DNA of 64,000 nt from Linderina pennispora (lineage: Eukaryota > Kickxellomycota > Kickxellomycetes > Kickxellales > Kickxellaceae). The first letter of the stretch is position 1; each line of letters starts with the position of its first letter. Location of the stretch: assembly GCF_002104995.1 (NCBI RefSeq), contig NW_024468252.1, positions 868,001-932,000 on the forward strand. The letters are read 5' to 3'. The notes beneath the pieces are model-generated. The model saw only the letters and a list, made by a program, of their open reading frames with translations. It was not told the origin of the DNA and searched no databases. Made by a program: the position numbers and the translations under genes. Positions 1 through 10,252 of the stretch are shown one piece after another.

Positions 1-1030
1 CCCTGCCGACGGCCAGGTGCCCATTGACCTGATCGGCCACAGCGGAGGTAAGCAGAGCAGCCCCCTGCCAGCCTATCTGCGATAGCCACGGCGCTATTTT
101 TAGCCGATTTCCAAAGCAACACCGCGCATCACAACGACATCACTTACTAAACATGAACGTCACTTTTGTGTTTGTAGCACACTTCCGCCGCAACTCGCCG
201 TACACGCCCACAAACGTCTCGCCGCTCCACGGATACGTGCCGCACATCCCCGACACGCAGTACTACCCGAACAGCATGGCCCATGGCAAGCGCGGAATCG
301 AGGCGATCGAGCAGTTCCAGCAGACGGTCAAAAAGTGCCGCACCGATGAGACTAGTCAAGGTTTGGATTGTCTTGCACATGCTGTTGGTCTACGAGAAAA
401 GCATGGCTGCCCTGCTGCCCTGCCTCCTGCTAACAATGCCAATTTTGCTGATGCCGACGCTGCTACCAGCGCCAGCAGCGCCCTGTACCCCACTTCTACT
501 CCACCATCCCCCCATGTGCTGCCTCCCATCTCTCCCAAATCGCACTCGCACTCCCCCCAACTCCCCTCGCTCTCTGAGTACCGCATTACGCAAAAGAACC
601 TTGCTGCTGTTGCTGCTGTTGCTGCTGTATCATCCCCTCTGCAAATCACCACCACAACAACACACACCACCCCACAGTCGCCATTCCCTCTGGCTGCCAG
701 CGAGCCGGCAAAGACCTGCTCGCTGCCATCGCTCAGCCAGTCGTTGTCCTCGCTCGACACGCCCCCGGCCCTGTCTGCTGCCAGCAGCTGGAGCTCGGAG
801 GCGTCGATGGGCGCGCTGTTCCCGCCGCTCCCGCGGCACTCGACAGCCCGGTCCTCGACTTTCTCGGCCAAATACAGCCTGTCCTCGGCCAGGACCCGCT
901 GAGCCACGGCGGCTACTATGCGCGCAAGTCGTCGCTTAGTCTGTCCCCGCTGTCTCGCTCTCTGGCGCATTACCATACCCCGATCTCCGACCCGCTTGGA
1001 TCGTTCGCGACCAGCGACTACGGGATCTGA
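1..1030 (+). CDS. C-terminal part of an unidentified Ser/Pro-rich protein (5' end outside window)
   Basis: The window opens inside an exon that ends at 47 in phase 1. An intron (about 48-177) has a GTAAG donor, a TTACTAAAC branch-like site near 145 and a TTGTAG acceptor. Exon 2 begins with residues AHFRRNSPYTPTNVSP and continues through a conserved-looking stretch (HGYVPHIPDTQYYPNSMAHG) into a long Ser/Pro/Ala-rich tail with Ala-Val and Thr runs. The frame open to 902 should shift near 810-840 to the frame reading SHGGYYARKSSLSLSP, which stops at 1030. That change equals two added bases or one lost. I do not recognise the family. The conserved segment suggests a real protein; the tail is probably disordered. 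Confidence 0.55.
48..177 (+). other. Spliceosomal intron
   Basis: Donor GTAAGC, branch-like TTACTAAAC about 30 bases before the acceptor, and acceptor TTTGTAG. Splicing joins phase-1 exon 1 to the frame of exon 2 without a stop. This is the clearest fungal intron signature in the window. Confidence 0.7.
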
Positions 1031-1815
1031 CACTCTGCTCTCCAGCTAAAGTGGGTGGTTTACACTTAAGCTTATTTCTGCATTTCCCCCTCGCTTCGTT
1101 TCTTATTTCTCACTTCATTTCTTATTTCTCATTCCCTTTCTGCGTTGGCCTCCCCCTCTCGTGCTCTGTGGTTGTGTAGAAGTGGTCTCCCCTCTCCCCT
1201 CTATCCTCTATTTCTCTTCCCTCTCGCGTTGTAGCAATATCAGCAGCAGCAGCAGCAGCAGGCAGTTGGCGGCCCTGTTTTTGGGATTCCCAAAAGCACT
1301 TTTCTCTGTAGTGCCATTTAGCGGCTATGTGTATTGCAACTCCATTCCGATTCTTATCTCCTGCATCTGTCACTTGTGCCTCCCCCTTCTCGCATATCCC
1401 ATGTTACTCGACTTATTCCCTCTATTTCCCCACGTCCTTACACACGTCTCTACCTGTTCCATATAGCTCTTCAGTTTCCAATAGCATCATCTGTTTTTGC
1501 TCTCAGCTTTGCACACTGTTTCTCACCTGGGGAGGGAAGGGCAGCTATTGTCACTGCAGCGACTCTTGGCACATACACACTCGTCACCAGACAACCAGTG
1601 AGTAGAAGGGAGCTTCTTGGCGAAGGTCTTGGCATTTCGTAATTATTGACCGGCATGCGGCAGCAGATATACGAGGCAGGCATTGGCTCGGCGGCAGCCA
1701 TGCTTTTTTTTTTTTTGTTTGAACTCGTCTGGCCAACACTCCACTGCATATTGGCTCATATCTGCGATGCACGCATACTAACCCGCCTTGTCCTCCAACT
1801 GCTCTTCATGTATAG
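1031..1815 (+). promoter_or_regulatory. Intergenic region and 5' leader of the next gene, with a (CAG)7 repeat
   Basis: No conserved coding signal. From about 1080 to 1500 the plus strand is strongly pyrimidine-rich, as fungal promoters and leaders often are. A (CAG)7 microsatellite lies at 1241-1261 and a run of about 13 T near 1703. The right end is probably an intron whose acceptor (TGTATAG) is at 1815. I could not place the first coding exon of the downstream gene. Confidence 0.4.
1241..1261 (+). repeat. (CAG)7 trinucleotide microsatellite
   Basis: Seven perfect CAG units in non-coding DNA upstream of the low-complexity gene. A similar but interrupted CTG-type run (about 601-628) is translated as Ala/Val in the preceding gene. 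Confidence 0.9.
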
Positions 1816-3372
1816 GTCAGGACCAGCTGTACTCGTTCCTGCAGCAGTACGACGCCAACAACCTGAACTTTAGCGAGCTGCCGGCCTCGCTGCAGTCGGC
1901 CACTGAGATCAAGCAGCTCAACGAGGGCCTGCTGCAGCTGCTGCCCGACCTGACCGAGGTCGGCGGGCGCTCGATGTTCATCGACCAGCTGATCAAGCAG
2001 CTCGACAGCTCGAACCCGAGCGGCCTCTACGACATGTTCTCGCTGGGCAACAATCTGCAGGCCGGCCCGAGCCCCGATCCACTGCTGTCGTCAGCGTCGT
2101 CGGGCGGCATGTACGCCGGTTTGAGCGCGCCAGGCGCGATGCCCGCCACCATGGCCGCATCCACCGGCTTTGCCTTCGATCTGACTGCCAGCCCCGAGGG
2201 CAGCGCCGGGTTGAGCACGGCCCTGCCTCTGGGCCAGCCAGGTCATGGTCGACGGCAGCGGCAACGTCGTGCCGCTGCCCAACCCGACGCTCAACGACCT
2301 GGCGCTGGGCGCGGTCAACCCGGCCGTCTCGAGCGCCGGCTCGGCGCTGTCTGATGGCAGCACTGGGTCCATCAGCGTGGTGCCTGACTCGGTGACCACA
2401 GCGCGCCCGATTGCGCGCCCCCGCGGCTACTCCAACGCCCAGGTAGCGCCGCACCCGCAGAACACGTCGCTGTACTCGCAGCTGTACACGCCGGCTCAGC
2501 TGCAGCAGGCGCAGCAGAAGGCCATTGCCGACAGCCTGATGAGCACCAACCCGTACCTGCAGCGCCAGCGCGCCGCCGTGCCGCAGGCCCAGGTCGTCGA
2601 CCCGGCCATGCAGCAGGCGCACCTGAACACGCTGATGGCGTACCGCGCCATGGGCCTGCAGTGCAAGGCGCCGGAGGACGAGGATGCAGGAGGACGAGGA
2701 TGCGGGCAAGGAGGTTTCGCTCGATGAGTGGCTCGACGCCGAGAAGCTGACCGACCTCGAGATCGCCGGCACCTCCGACAAGACTGCGGCGCCGACCAGC
2801 AGCAGCCAGGCCATGGATGTTCCTGCCGACACCCGTGGCTACGCCCGCTGCTGCTGCCGTCGCTGCCTCGGAGGTCGACGAGCCTGAGCTCGAGGACACC
2901 GAGGAGAGCGAGCGCAGCTTTATTGCCAAGAACGCCGATGTCAAGACATCAATCCTGGTGCAAAAGTCGTACGCCAAGCGGTCTGTCGCTGTCGGCAACA
3001 CCTCGGACGAGCCCGTGTCGTACCTGCGCCAGCGCGCTGGCATGGTTGCCGACCAGCCGAGGGAGGCTGTGCAGCAGCAGTCGGCGCCTGCCATGGACCG
3101 CCGCCAGCTGCTCGATGTTGCCGCCAAGCTGCTGACCCGGATCAACACGCTGTATCTGCAGAAGCTCAAGGAGGAGAGCAGCAATGCAGCTGTGCATGAC
3201 CACGACGCCAGCGCCGGCGAGGAGGGATGACGACCTGGCAGAGCTGGAGAACGAGCTCAGCGCCATGGGCCTGGACGATGCCCCCGAGAAGGAGGAGGTG
3301 GTCAGCAGCCAGCAGCAGATCATGGACCGTCTGGCCAAGCTGAGCCTGGCGCCGTCGCAGGTCAATGCTTGA
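1816..3372 (+). CDS. Uncharacterised low-complexity protein, first exon not found, four +1 frame breaks
   Basis: Coding starts after a probable acceptor at 1815 with residues GQDQLYSFLQQYDANNLNF. An acidic helical segment with Leu-rich patches (ATEIKQLNEGLLQLLPDL) follows, then Gly/Ser/Pro-rich and Gln-rich regions, an acidic motif (GKEVSLDEWLDAEKL near 2700) and a helical C-terminus (DELAELENELSAMGL-like, then QQQIMDRLAKLSL) ending at 3372. The frame moves by one added base near 2240, 2830 and 3225. A fourth shift near 2690 comes from a 16-base direct duplication. All four leave sensible protein on both sides. No domain is recognised; the composition resembles a transcriptional or scaffolding protein, but that is only an impression. 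Confidence 0.55.
2671..2705 (+). repeat. 16-base direct duplication inside a coding region
   Basis: GAGGACGAGGATGC occurs twice with a 16-base period (two bases, AG, between copies). Removing one unit restores an uninterrupted frame (KAPEDEDAGKEVSL). The duplication therefore acts as a +1 shift, like the single-base breaks elsewhere. Confidence 0.7.
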
Positions 3373-3572
3373 GCAAGCGAACTAAAAATGGACCATGCCA
3401 CCATCCTGCTTGCTTGTCCCCTCTCAACATCCGTCAACACATTTTAAACTGTTCTCCCCTTCTATTTCACTCATTCATCATGTTCTATATATTTGTTGTT
3501 GCCTCCTACATGCATCACCAGGTGCTGATGTGCTACATACAATGTCGTATGCTATGCCATTAATAACTATTG

Positions 3573-5964
3573 CTAAACTTGGAGAGAAAGGGATGCTAGC
3601 TCGTCGGCGGCCTTGGTTACCTCGTCAATGTCCATCGCCTTGAGCATCATTGCCTTTGCATCCATCTTCAGGTGCGGGCCGCAGTTCAACATGGTATCCC
3701 ACAGAAGCTTGACATCCTCAACCGACTGATCCAGCTCGCGGGTCCACTCGCTCAGCAGAACAGCCGGACTGCCAGTGTCTTTCAATGCCTTCTTGCACCG
3801 GCGGATCTGGCGCAGCAGGATGCTTGTCACAATCACCATGCTGATGAACGAGCTGGACTCGTACCGGTCGACCGGGATATCGCTGTTGCTCCGCAGCGAT
3901 CCAGCCAGAGAATGTGCCGACCAGACGCACACCTTCCATGACTCGGGCTCGGTATCGTCAGCAACCAGTCCCTGTCCCCACACCCCACCAAATGCTGCCT
4001 TGAAGGCCTGTCGGAGCGCATGCTCCTTTGGATCGGCCATACCATCCTGATCGGCCAGTAGCTCGGGCGGACGGTCAAACTCGGTGAAGAACGAGCGGCG
4101 GTTGGCTGAGTGCAGGATGATTATGGCCGAATATATGTTGCACTGTAGGGCCAGACAGCGCAGCCGCAGGGCATGCTGGGCGTAGTCTGCATCGCCAAAC
4201 CTTGCAGCTGGGTCGCCGAACCTGCAATGGTCCTCGTGCAGCGACTCGGGTTTCTTGACGCGGTCGAGCAGGGACCGCAGTTTCTGGTCGCAGATCTGGA
4301 ACTCGGCATACTCGGAGACGACCTCAACATTGCGGCTTACTGCAATCACCAGATGCTCGGAGCCTGGCGTTGGGCTCAGGAAGTCGACAGCTGGGAATGG
4401 CCGCTCCGCCAGGTCTTCCTCTGGGTCGATCTTGGCAGCCTTGGCATTGTACAGGAACCTGGCGATCCGGCTGTCAACCGCAATCAGTTCACAGAGCAGC
4501 GCAAACGAGTGCGATATTGCTCCAGTGACAGCCGTCGGGTCGGTAGGCTGGGTGCTGGTGCTGGTGCTGCTGCTCTGCGACTCGACAGATTTCTCCCTGC
4601 GCCGCTCAATTCGTGCCGATGGGGACAGCGGGAAGTCGACGTCTATCCACTCCGAGTCGGCACACGGCGACCGCACATACATCACCGACTCAGGAATCAT
4701 GGCTGGGCGGCCCTGGAAAAACGAACCGATTGAAGTCGCCGTGGATGATACACCAGAAGGTCCTGCGCTTTGTCTCTGCATCGACCCACTCGTCCCAGGT
4801 CTTCGCCTTCTTGGTTTTGTACAGGTCGATCTCGTGCCATCCCAGTTTGATAATGGTGCCAATTGCCACCGACATCAGCGCCGAGAACGACGTTGCTCGC
4901 TCATGGCGCATCTCGGTAATGTAGAGAAAGAACACGGCATGAATCACATCGATTGTCGGGGTCTCGATGGCAAATAGGATGCGTGCCTTGACGTTATCGA
5001 TAAGCTGCTGCGCGTCAATGTGGTTGTAGGCACCTGACTTGATATACGGAGCTGACAGGGCTTTGATGATGTCGATGAGGAGCGGATTGACGTCGCCAGC
5101 AACAACTCGTCGGATAAATGTGGACGGATGGAAAACGGGCAAAAATGCGTAGATGTAATCAAAGAACGCCAGCAGTGCCTCTCGTGTGTCGGCGTCCACC
5201 TTGTCCGAGAAAAAGTCCTCGACCAGGGATCCAATCGGCGGTGGAGCGACGATTCCTTCCGACAGGCTGCTGCACTCAGACGCAGGTGTGTTTGGTTCGG
5301 CAACGACAGTCTTGCCCGGCGACAGCGCTTCAGAGCCAACTGACTTTTCTGGGCTGCTGTCGCGCACGCTGTTTGGCTTGCTAGTGTCAGGGGCCAAGAG
5401 GTTCGACAGATCTGCGGCAGAGGGCTTGTGCTTGATTGTCTTCTTCACTGGCTGCGCGGCGGCTGATATCTGGGCGTGGGTCCTGGGCTTTGGTCCACGC
5501 CGCTTCATTTTCCGCCATTGGCACCGGATGTCCCTCTTTGTGCAGCTGTTGCAGGGGTTGCCACCCTCACACTTTATACGCTTCGAGTGGCACCAATCGC
5601 ATGCCTGGGTCCGCCTCTGCTTACGCACCAGCCCTGCTGAATCGGCGCTCGTCCTGGGGTGGCTGGTTGGGGATGTTTGCGGGGCACCCGTCTTTTGCAT
5701 AAACAGATAGGGCATGGCATATCCCGGTATCATGTCACTAGCGTAGGGGTGGTGTCGGTAGTCTGCTGCTAGCGTCTCGAGCTCAACCCGCACTGCACCG
5801 GTCGGATGCAGCAGGTTGTCTGCCAGATGAGCCCTGGGCGGATGCTGATGCTGATTCTGGTTCTGGATTTGGTTCTGGCTCTGGTGCTGTAGCATGGGCG
5901 ACTGCCTGAACTCTGCCACTTTATCCGCACTATTCGCGCGGCGGCGGGGTATCGATTCATTCAT
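3573..5964 (-). CDS. Zn2Cys6 fungal transcription factor, copy 1 of a tandem pair
   Basis: The N-terminus is Gln/His-rich. A binuclear zinc cluster follows with spacing C-x2-C-x6-C-x5-C-x2-C-x6-C (QACDWCHSKRIKC then PCNSCTKRDIRC) and a basic linker WRKMKRRGPKPR. After an acidic spacer comes a fungal-specific middle homology region with TKRRTFWCIIHGDFNR and IPESVMYVRSPCADSEW, typical of nuclear regulators of this class. One frame break near 4735 equals one extra base; beyond it the protein continues to a stop at 3573. The next gene is its paralogue along the whole length. The start is the first ATG in frame (MNESIPRRR). Target genes cannot be told from the sequence. Confidence 0.85.
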
Positions 5965-6209
5965 GTCAATAGTTGGTGGTGGTGGTAGTGGTGGTGGTGG
6001 AGAGTATTGCTCAAAGTGGGAGTGGAAAATTTTGCGTGTGAAAGAGGAGAAAAGGGGGAGTGCGGGGAGAAGATATACGCCCGGACTGATGCATGCCGGT
6101 TTGAAGAAGCTAAAAAAAAAAAAAGCGTACTATGCGGAATCATACACATCGTGGTGGCGTCAGCCATGCGTGCCTGAACTTTTCAAGAACATTAGCAACT
6201 GGCTGCTAT

Positions 6210-8707
6210 TTATAAGAGTGAAAATTCGAAAATCAGCGTGTGCCGGTGGACCTCCGTTGTGGTGGTCGCTTTTGCAATATCCATTGATAGCAGCATGTCG
6301 GTCATGTCGGTTGTCGTCCATATCAGGTTGAAGCCCTGTAGTTTCCTCCACAGCACCCGTGTTTCCTCAACGCACCGCTCTAGCTCCTCCTGCCACTCTT
6401 CCAGAGACATTTGGGAGTCCCTGCCGGTCCCAAGTGCAGTCTTGCATATGTTTATCTGTCGCAACAGCACGCTCGATACAATAAACAGGCACTGTGCGGA
6501 CGCATATGTGATGCGGGTGTGCGGAAGATCGCTGTTGCGCTCGATGAATCGCGCAAGCTTGTGTGCATATTCGACACACACCTTCCATGACTCGGGCTCA
6601 ATGTCGTTAGCCAGCAGGCTCTGGCTCCAGGTTGCACCGAACCGCTTCTTGAGCAGCAGACGCTTTCTCAAGTCATCAGGGCTCATGCTCTCGGGCTGCA
6701 TTTCGGGCGGGCAATCGAACTCGGCGAAGAATGACTGGTCGGTTCGACGAGTGCAGCAGGATGAGCACGGCGCAGACAAAGCACTGCAGTACCAAGTACC
6801 GAACACGCACCGGGAACTGGCCATACATGGTGTTCCGGAGGCAGCCTTCTTCTGACGCCCTGTCCATGAACTGCTCTGGTGGACTGGACCTGCGTATAGA
6901 ACGTGCACAGGCGGTCCGAGTACTTCTGAAACTCTGGGTACTCCGAGATGAGCCGTGCTTTGCGGCGGATCGGGTAAGCCAGTATTCCCTTGCTGGGCAG
7001 CTTTTCCAGAAAGTTGGCTGCTGGGAACGGCCGCTCTGAAAGCCCGTACTTGTCTCGGTCGTATACCCCTGTCTTGGCATCCCAGAGGAAGCGGACGATG
7101 CGACAGTTGTTTGGAGCCCAGCTCGATGATCTTGGCGTAGGAATGTGACATGGCACCGCTGACAACGGTGCGGGTCTCTGTCAGCAGGCTTGGGGACGAT
7201 GGTGGCTCGACACCAAGTCTGTAGGTTCTGTATCCTCTGCTGGCTGCCTACATTTGGGCGTGTAGTCTGCAAAGTCGATATCGTTCCACTCAGTGTCCAT
7301 GCACGGCGCACGCACGAATATGACGGACTCTGGAATACTCGTTGAATGCCCGCCATCAGTAATGGACACCAGGTTGTCGAACTGGAAGACAGCCCAAAAC
7401 ACACGGCGCTTGGTTTCCATCTCGACCCACTCGGCCCATGTCTCTGGCTTTTTGGTCTTGTACAGGTCAATCTCATTCCACTTGAGCTGGATGATGAGCC
7501 CAATGGTCGCGTTCAGCAGCGCTGCAAGCGAATAATGGCGCTCCCTGAATATTTCAAGCAGCGACATAACCACCATGGCCTGCATGACTTCGAGCGACGG
7601 CTCCTCATCCATGCACAGCAAGATGCGGGATTTGACGCTTGTCACCAGCTTCTCGGTGTCGATGGTGTAGCCCGACATGTTGTATGAACTCAGTGCTTTG
7701 ATGGCGTCGATGAAGCAGAGGGTTGGCCGTGTGGTTGACCACGCTACGGATGAGAGTGGATGGATGAAAGATGGGTAGCTTGGCATAGTGTATGTCAAAG
7801 AATGTGATAATTGCTTCGCGGGTCTCTGCACAGACCTTGTCGGAGTAGAACTGGTCCAGTAGATCGCCGACAGATGATACCTCAAAGCTCAGCGTGCTAG
7901 CATGTGCACTGGTAGTCTCGGGCAACTCCAAAGCACTCCTGGGTGTTGCTCTCGGGGCTGCTGGCAGACTCTTGTTTTGGCGAGAGGTGGGTTACGATTG
8001 CCACGCGATGGTCGCTGAGCAGCAGATTGGAGATGTCGGCTGCCGACGGGGCCTTCTTTTCAGCAGACTGGCTGGGAACGACGACCCCCGGCTTGCCCTT
8101 CCTCGGCTTAGGACCACGCCGCTTCATCTTTCGCCACTCGCATCGAACATCCTGGGTAATGCAGTTGTTGCACGGCACTCCCGCCCTCGCAGCGCGCGCG
8201 CTTGGCATGGCAAAAGTTGCATGCTTGTGTGCGTCGCTGCCGTCGAGGCGCCTTTCCGTGCTGCCACTGCACAATTGTCGGTGACTTGTCAGAAACAGCC
8301 TGCAGCGAGCTGGCCGACGTGGCTGGGACTTTGGCTAGACTTGATATCGATTACGCTGCCACTGTGTGCTGCTTCTGGGGGGTACGGCTGGAACCTGTTG
8401 TCTGGCTGTGCAGTGGCTGTCCGTGGGATTTGCGTGCGCGCACCAGAATACAAATCACCCGACGGAGGCTCCGAAGAGTGGCCAGCTCCAGAGATGGATA
8501 GCTGGGCAAATGTCGACCGATCATGATCTGCCTGAAGAAACGGCGGCGTGCTATTGTTTTGGCCGGCGGAAGCTAGCTGAGGGCTTGATGGTGTCGTTTG
8601 TAGAGACGGGAAACGCACTGAAGCCGCCGCTATTCAGAGTCCTGTCGGTGGTAGGCGTGGTGCATGGGTGAGGGCATGGCTGGCATCGGCACGGCTGGCA
8701 TCGGCAT
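6210..8707 (-). CDS. Zn2Cys6 fungal transcription factor, copy 2 of the tandem pair, heavily frame-broken
   Basis: Paralogue of the gene at 3573-5964, same strand, 245 bases away. Matching blocks are the zinc cluster (QACNFCHAKRARC then PCNNCITQDVRC), the identical linker WRKMKRRGPKPR, IDLYKTKKPETWAEWVEMETKRR, IPESVIFVRAPCMDTEW, and a C-terminal block with ANDIEPESWKVCVEYAHKLA. The best start I see is 8707 (MPMPAVPMPAMPSPM). Reading through needs about eleven frame changes, each equal to one extra base (one step, near 7190-7260, needs two). One falls inside the zinc cluster itself (an A within GGCGGGAGTG near 8195). If real, the gene would be dead; the good conservation between breaks argues for sequence error instead. 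Confidence 0.8.
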
Positions 8708-9292
8708 GGCCGTCTGCCTGCTATATCTGGCCTGGTGGGAGTCCTGTGGGCTGGCCTATTCGATTGTCCATGTATGAGAAAATGAAACGGCAAAGGTGAT
8801 GTCGTGTGGCAGCAGCCTAGCAAACGGTAAAGAAAAGACTGTAAAGAAAAAGCAGAGAAGAAAGAATTGCCAGGCGAAAGTCGCTCGGTGGTCCCAAGAA
8901 ACCTGCGAGCTCCAAACCTTCACATGCAGCAGAGATCGTTGCAAATGGCAATGTTGAATTCTACTCAAAAGACCGCTGGAAAGCCTCACCGATCCGCACA
9001 GATCGCATGGAGTGTCCCCTGGTTTAGCCACCAGAATTCCCGGGTTCTTTTCCACACCAATGCCGAGCAAAGTTCTAGCGGCACCATTAAAGGCTCGGCG
9101 TTTGTTAGATCGGACGACAAGTGCAGTGGTCCAGCATATGCTAGGGAACACTGTACCACTGGAAATCTTGGCGAACTCGCTTTTAGGCCAATGACATTGG
9201 TGACCAGCTTTGGCTACGGTGCGTGTGGGGTTGAATGTTGACGCTAAAATTTAAAACACATCCGATTTTATTCCGACCTTTTTGGGCTTGGC
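8708..9292. other. Intergenic region, nothing recognised
   Basis: Upstream of copy 2 of the Zn2Cys6 pair and downstream of the bL12m gene. An open frame of about 124 codons on the plus strand (from 8867) shows no recognisable domain and no neighbouring start context, so I leave it as non-coding. Confidence 0.4.
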
Positions 9293-9826
9293 TTACTCAA
9301 GGACAACGGTGGCACCCAGAGCCTCCAGCGCCTTCTTGATCTTCTCGGCCTCCTCCTTGGGAGCCAGGTCCTTGACGACCTTGGGCACGCTCTCGACAAA
9401 CTTCTTGGCAGCAACCAGGTTCATATCAGGGATCAGGTTCTTAATCTCGCGGATGACCTTGGCCTTCTGGGCCGCGTCGATCTTCTCCAGCTTGATCTTG
9501 AACTCAGTCTTCTCAGCAGCCTTCTCCTCGGCGGCAGGGGCAGCAGCGGCAGCAGGGGCAGCACCACCAGGGGCAGCAGCGACCTGGATCGCCTCAGTGA
9601 TGTTGAACTTGCTCTTGAGCGCGTCAACCAGCTGCGAGGTCTCAAGCAGAGTCAGCTCGGCGACCTTGTCGACAATGGCGGAGATCTTGGGGCTGATCTC
9701 GGCCGGAGCACCGGAGCCCTCGGGTGTGGCAATCGGCTCAGCAGCCCGCCGAACGGCGCTGATGTGCACGAGTCTGCGGCTGGCCATGGGGCGAGCAATG
9801 GAACGGACCAACGAAGCGCGGAACAT
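9293..9826 (-). CDS. MNP1: Mitochondrial large-subunit ribosomal protein bL12m (L7/L12)
   Basis: Intact frame of 177 codons. A basic N-terminus rich in Arg and Ser (MFRASLVRSIARPMASRR) fits a mitochondrial presequence. It is followed by the N-terminal dimerisation helices (ISAIVDKVAELTLLETSQLV), an Ala/Pro/Gly-rich hinge, and the C-terminal globular domain (EFKIKLEKIDAAQKAKVIREI and PDMNLVAAKKFVESVPKVVK) that recruits translational GTPases to the ribosome stalk. Length and order match fungal MNP1/MRPL12. It is one of the few unbroken genes in this half of the window. Confidence 0.95.
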   Translation of the reverse strand: MFRASLVRSIARPMASRRLVHISAVRRAAEPIATPEGSGAPAEISPKISAIVDKVAELTLLETSQLVDALKSKFNITEAIQVAAAPGGAAPAAAAAPAAEEKAAEKTEFKIKLEKIDAAQKAKVIREIKNLIPDMNLVAAKKFVESVPKVVKDLAPKEEAEKIKKALEALGATVVLE

Positions 9827-10252
9827 TTTTCTAGTTCGACTACAGCAAGGATCAGGGATCTGGTTAGCTAGGGGCCTGTCGACATGTGCAGGAGTGCGCA
9901 GGCCGTCTCATGTTGTGGTGTGCGTAGGGCGCTCCGCATTGGCGTGATTCGGAGTCAAATGTCGGCTGCTGGGACTGAATTCGATTATGCAAGCGCAATT
10001 CTACCCCCAGTGCTGGCTCTTATCGCCTCTCCTACGGCGCAGTTCCGTGCCGCATTCCTCCTTACCTAGCGTTCTGATGTAAATTGAGAAAAAGGAGAGA
10101 CGGTGGGAGAGGCGTGTGCCGAATTGAGACTGGAGCAAAGTAGAAAAGAGGTTCTTAGTCTAAGCAATGGCGCCAGGGCATAGATCGCAGACTCAATATT
10201 TTTCAACAAAAAAATGATAACAGGTGCAGCTAGACTCGGCTCGGCTCGGTGC
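9827..10252. promoter_or_regulatory. Promoter region of bL12m and 3' flank of the RasGAP gene
   Basis: 426 bases without a coding signal. It lies upstream of the bL12m start (minus strand) and downstream of the RasGAP stop. I see no clear TATA box. Confidence 0.35.

Noticed and set aside
8867-9241. 124-codon open frame between the Zn2Cys6 pair and bL12m
   Set aside because: No domain, no conserved-looking segment, and it crosses what must be promoter and 3' flank DNA.
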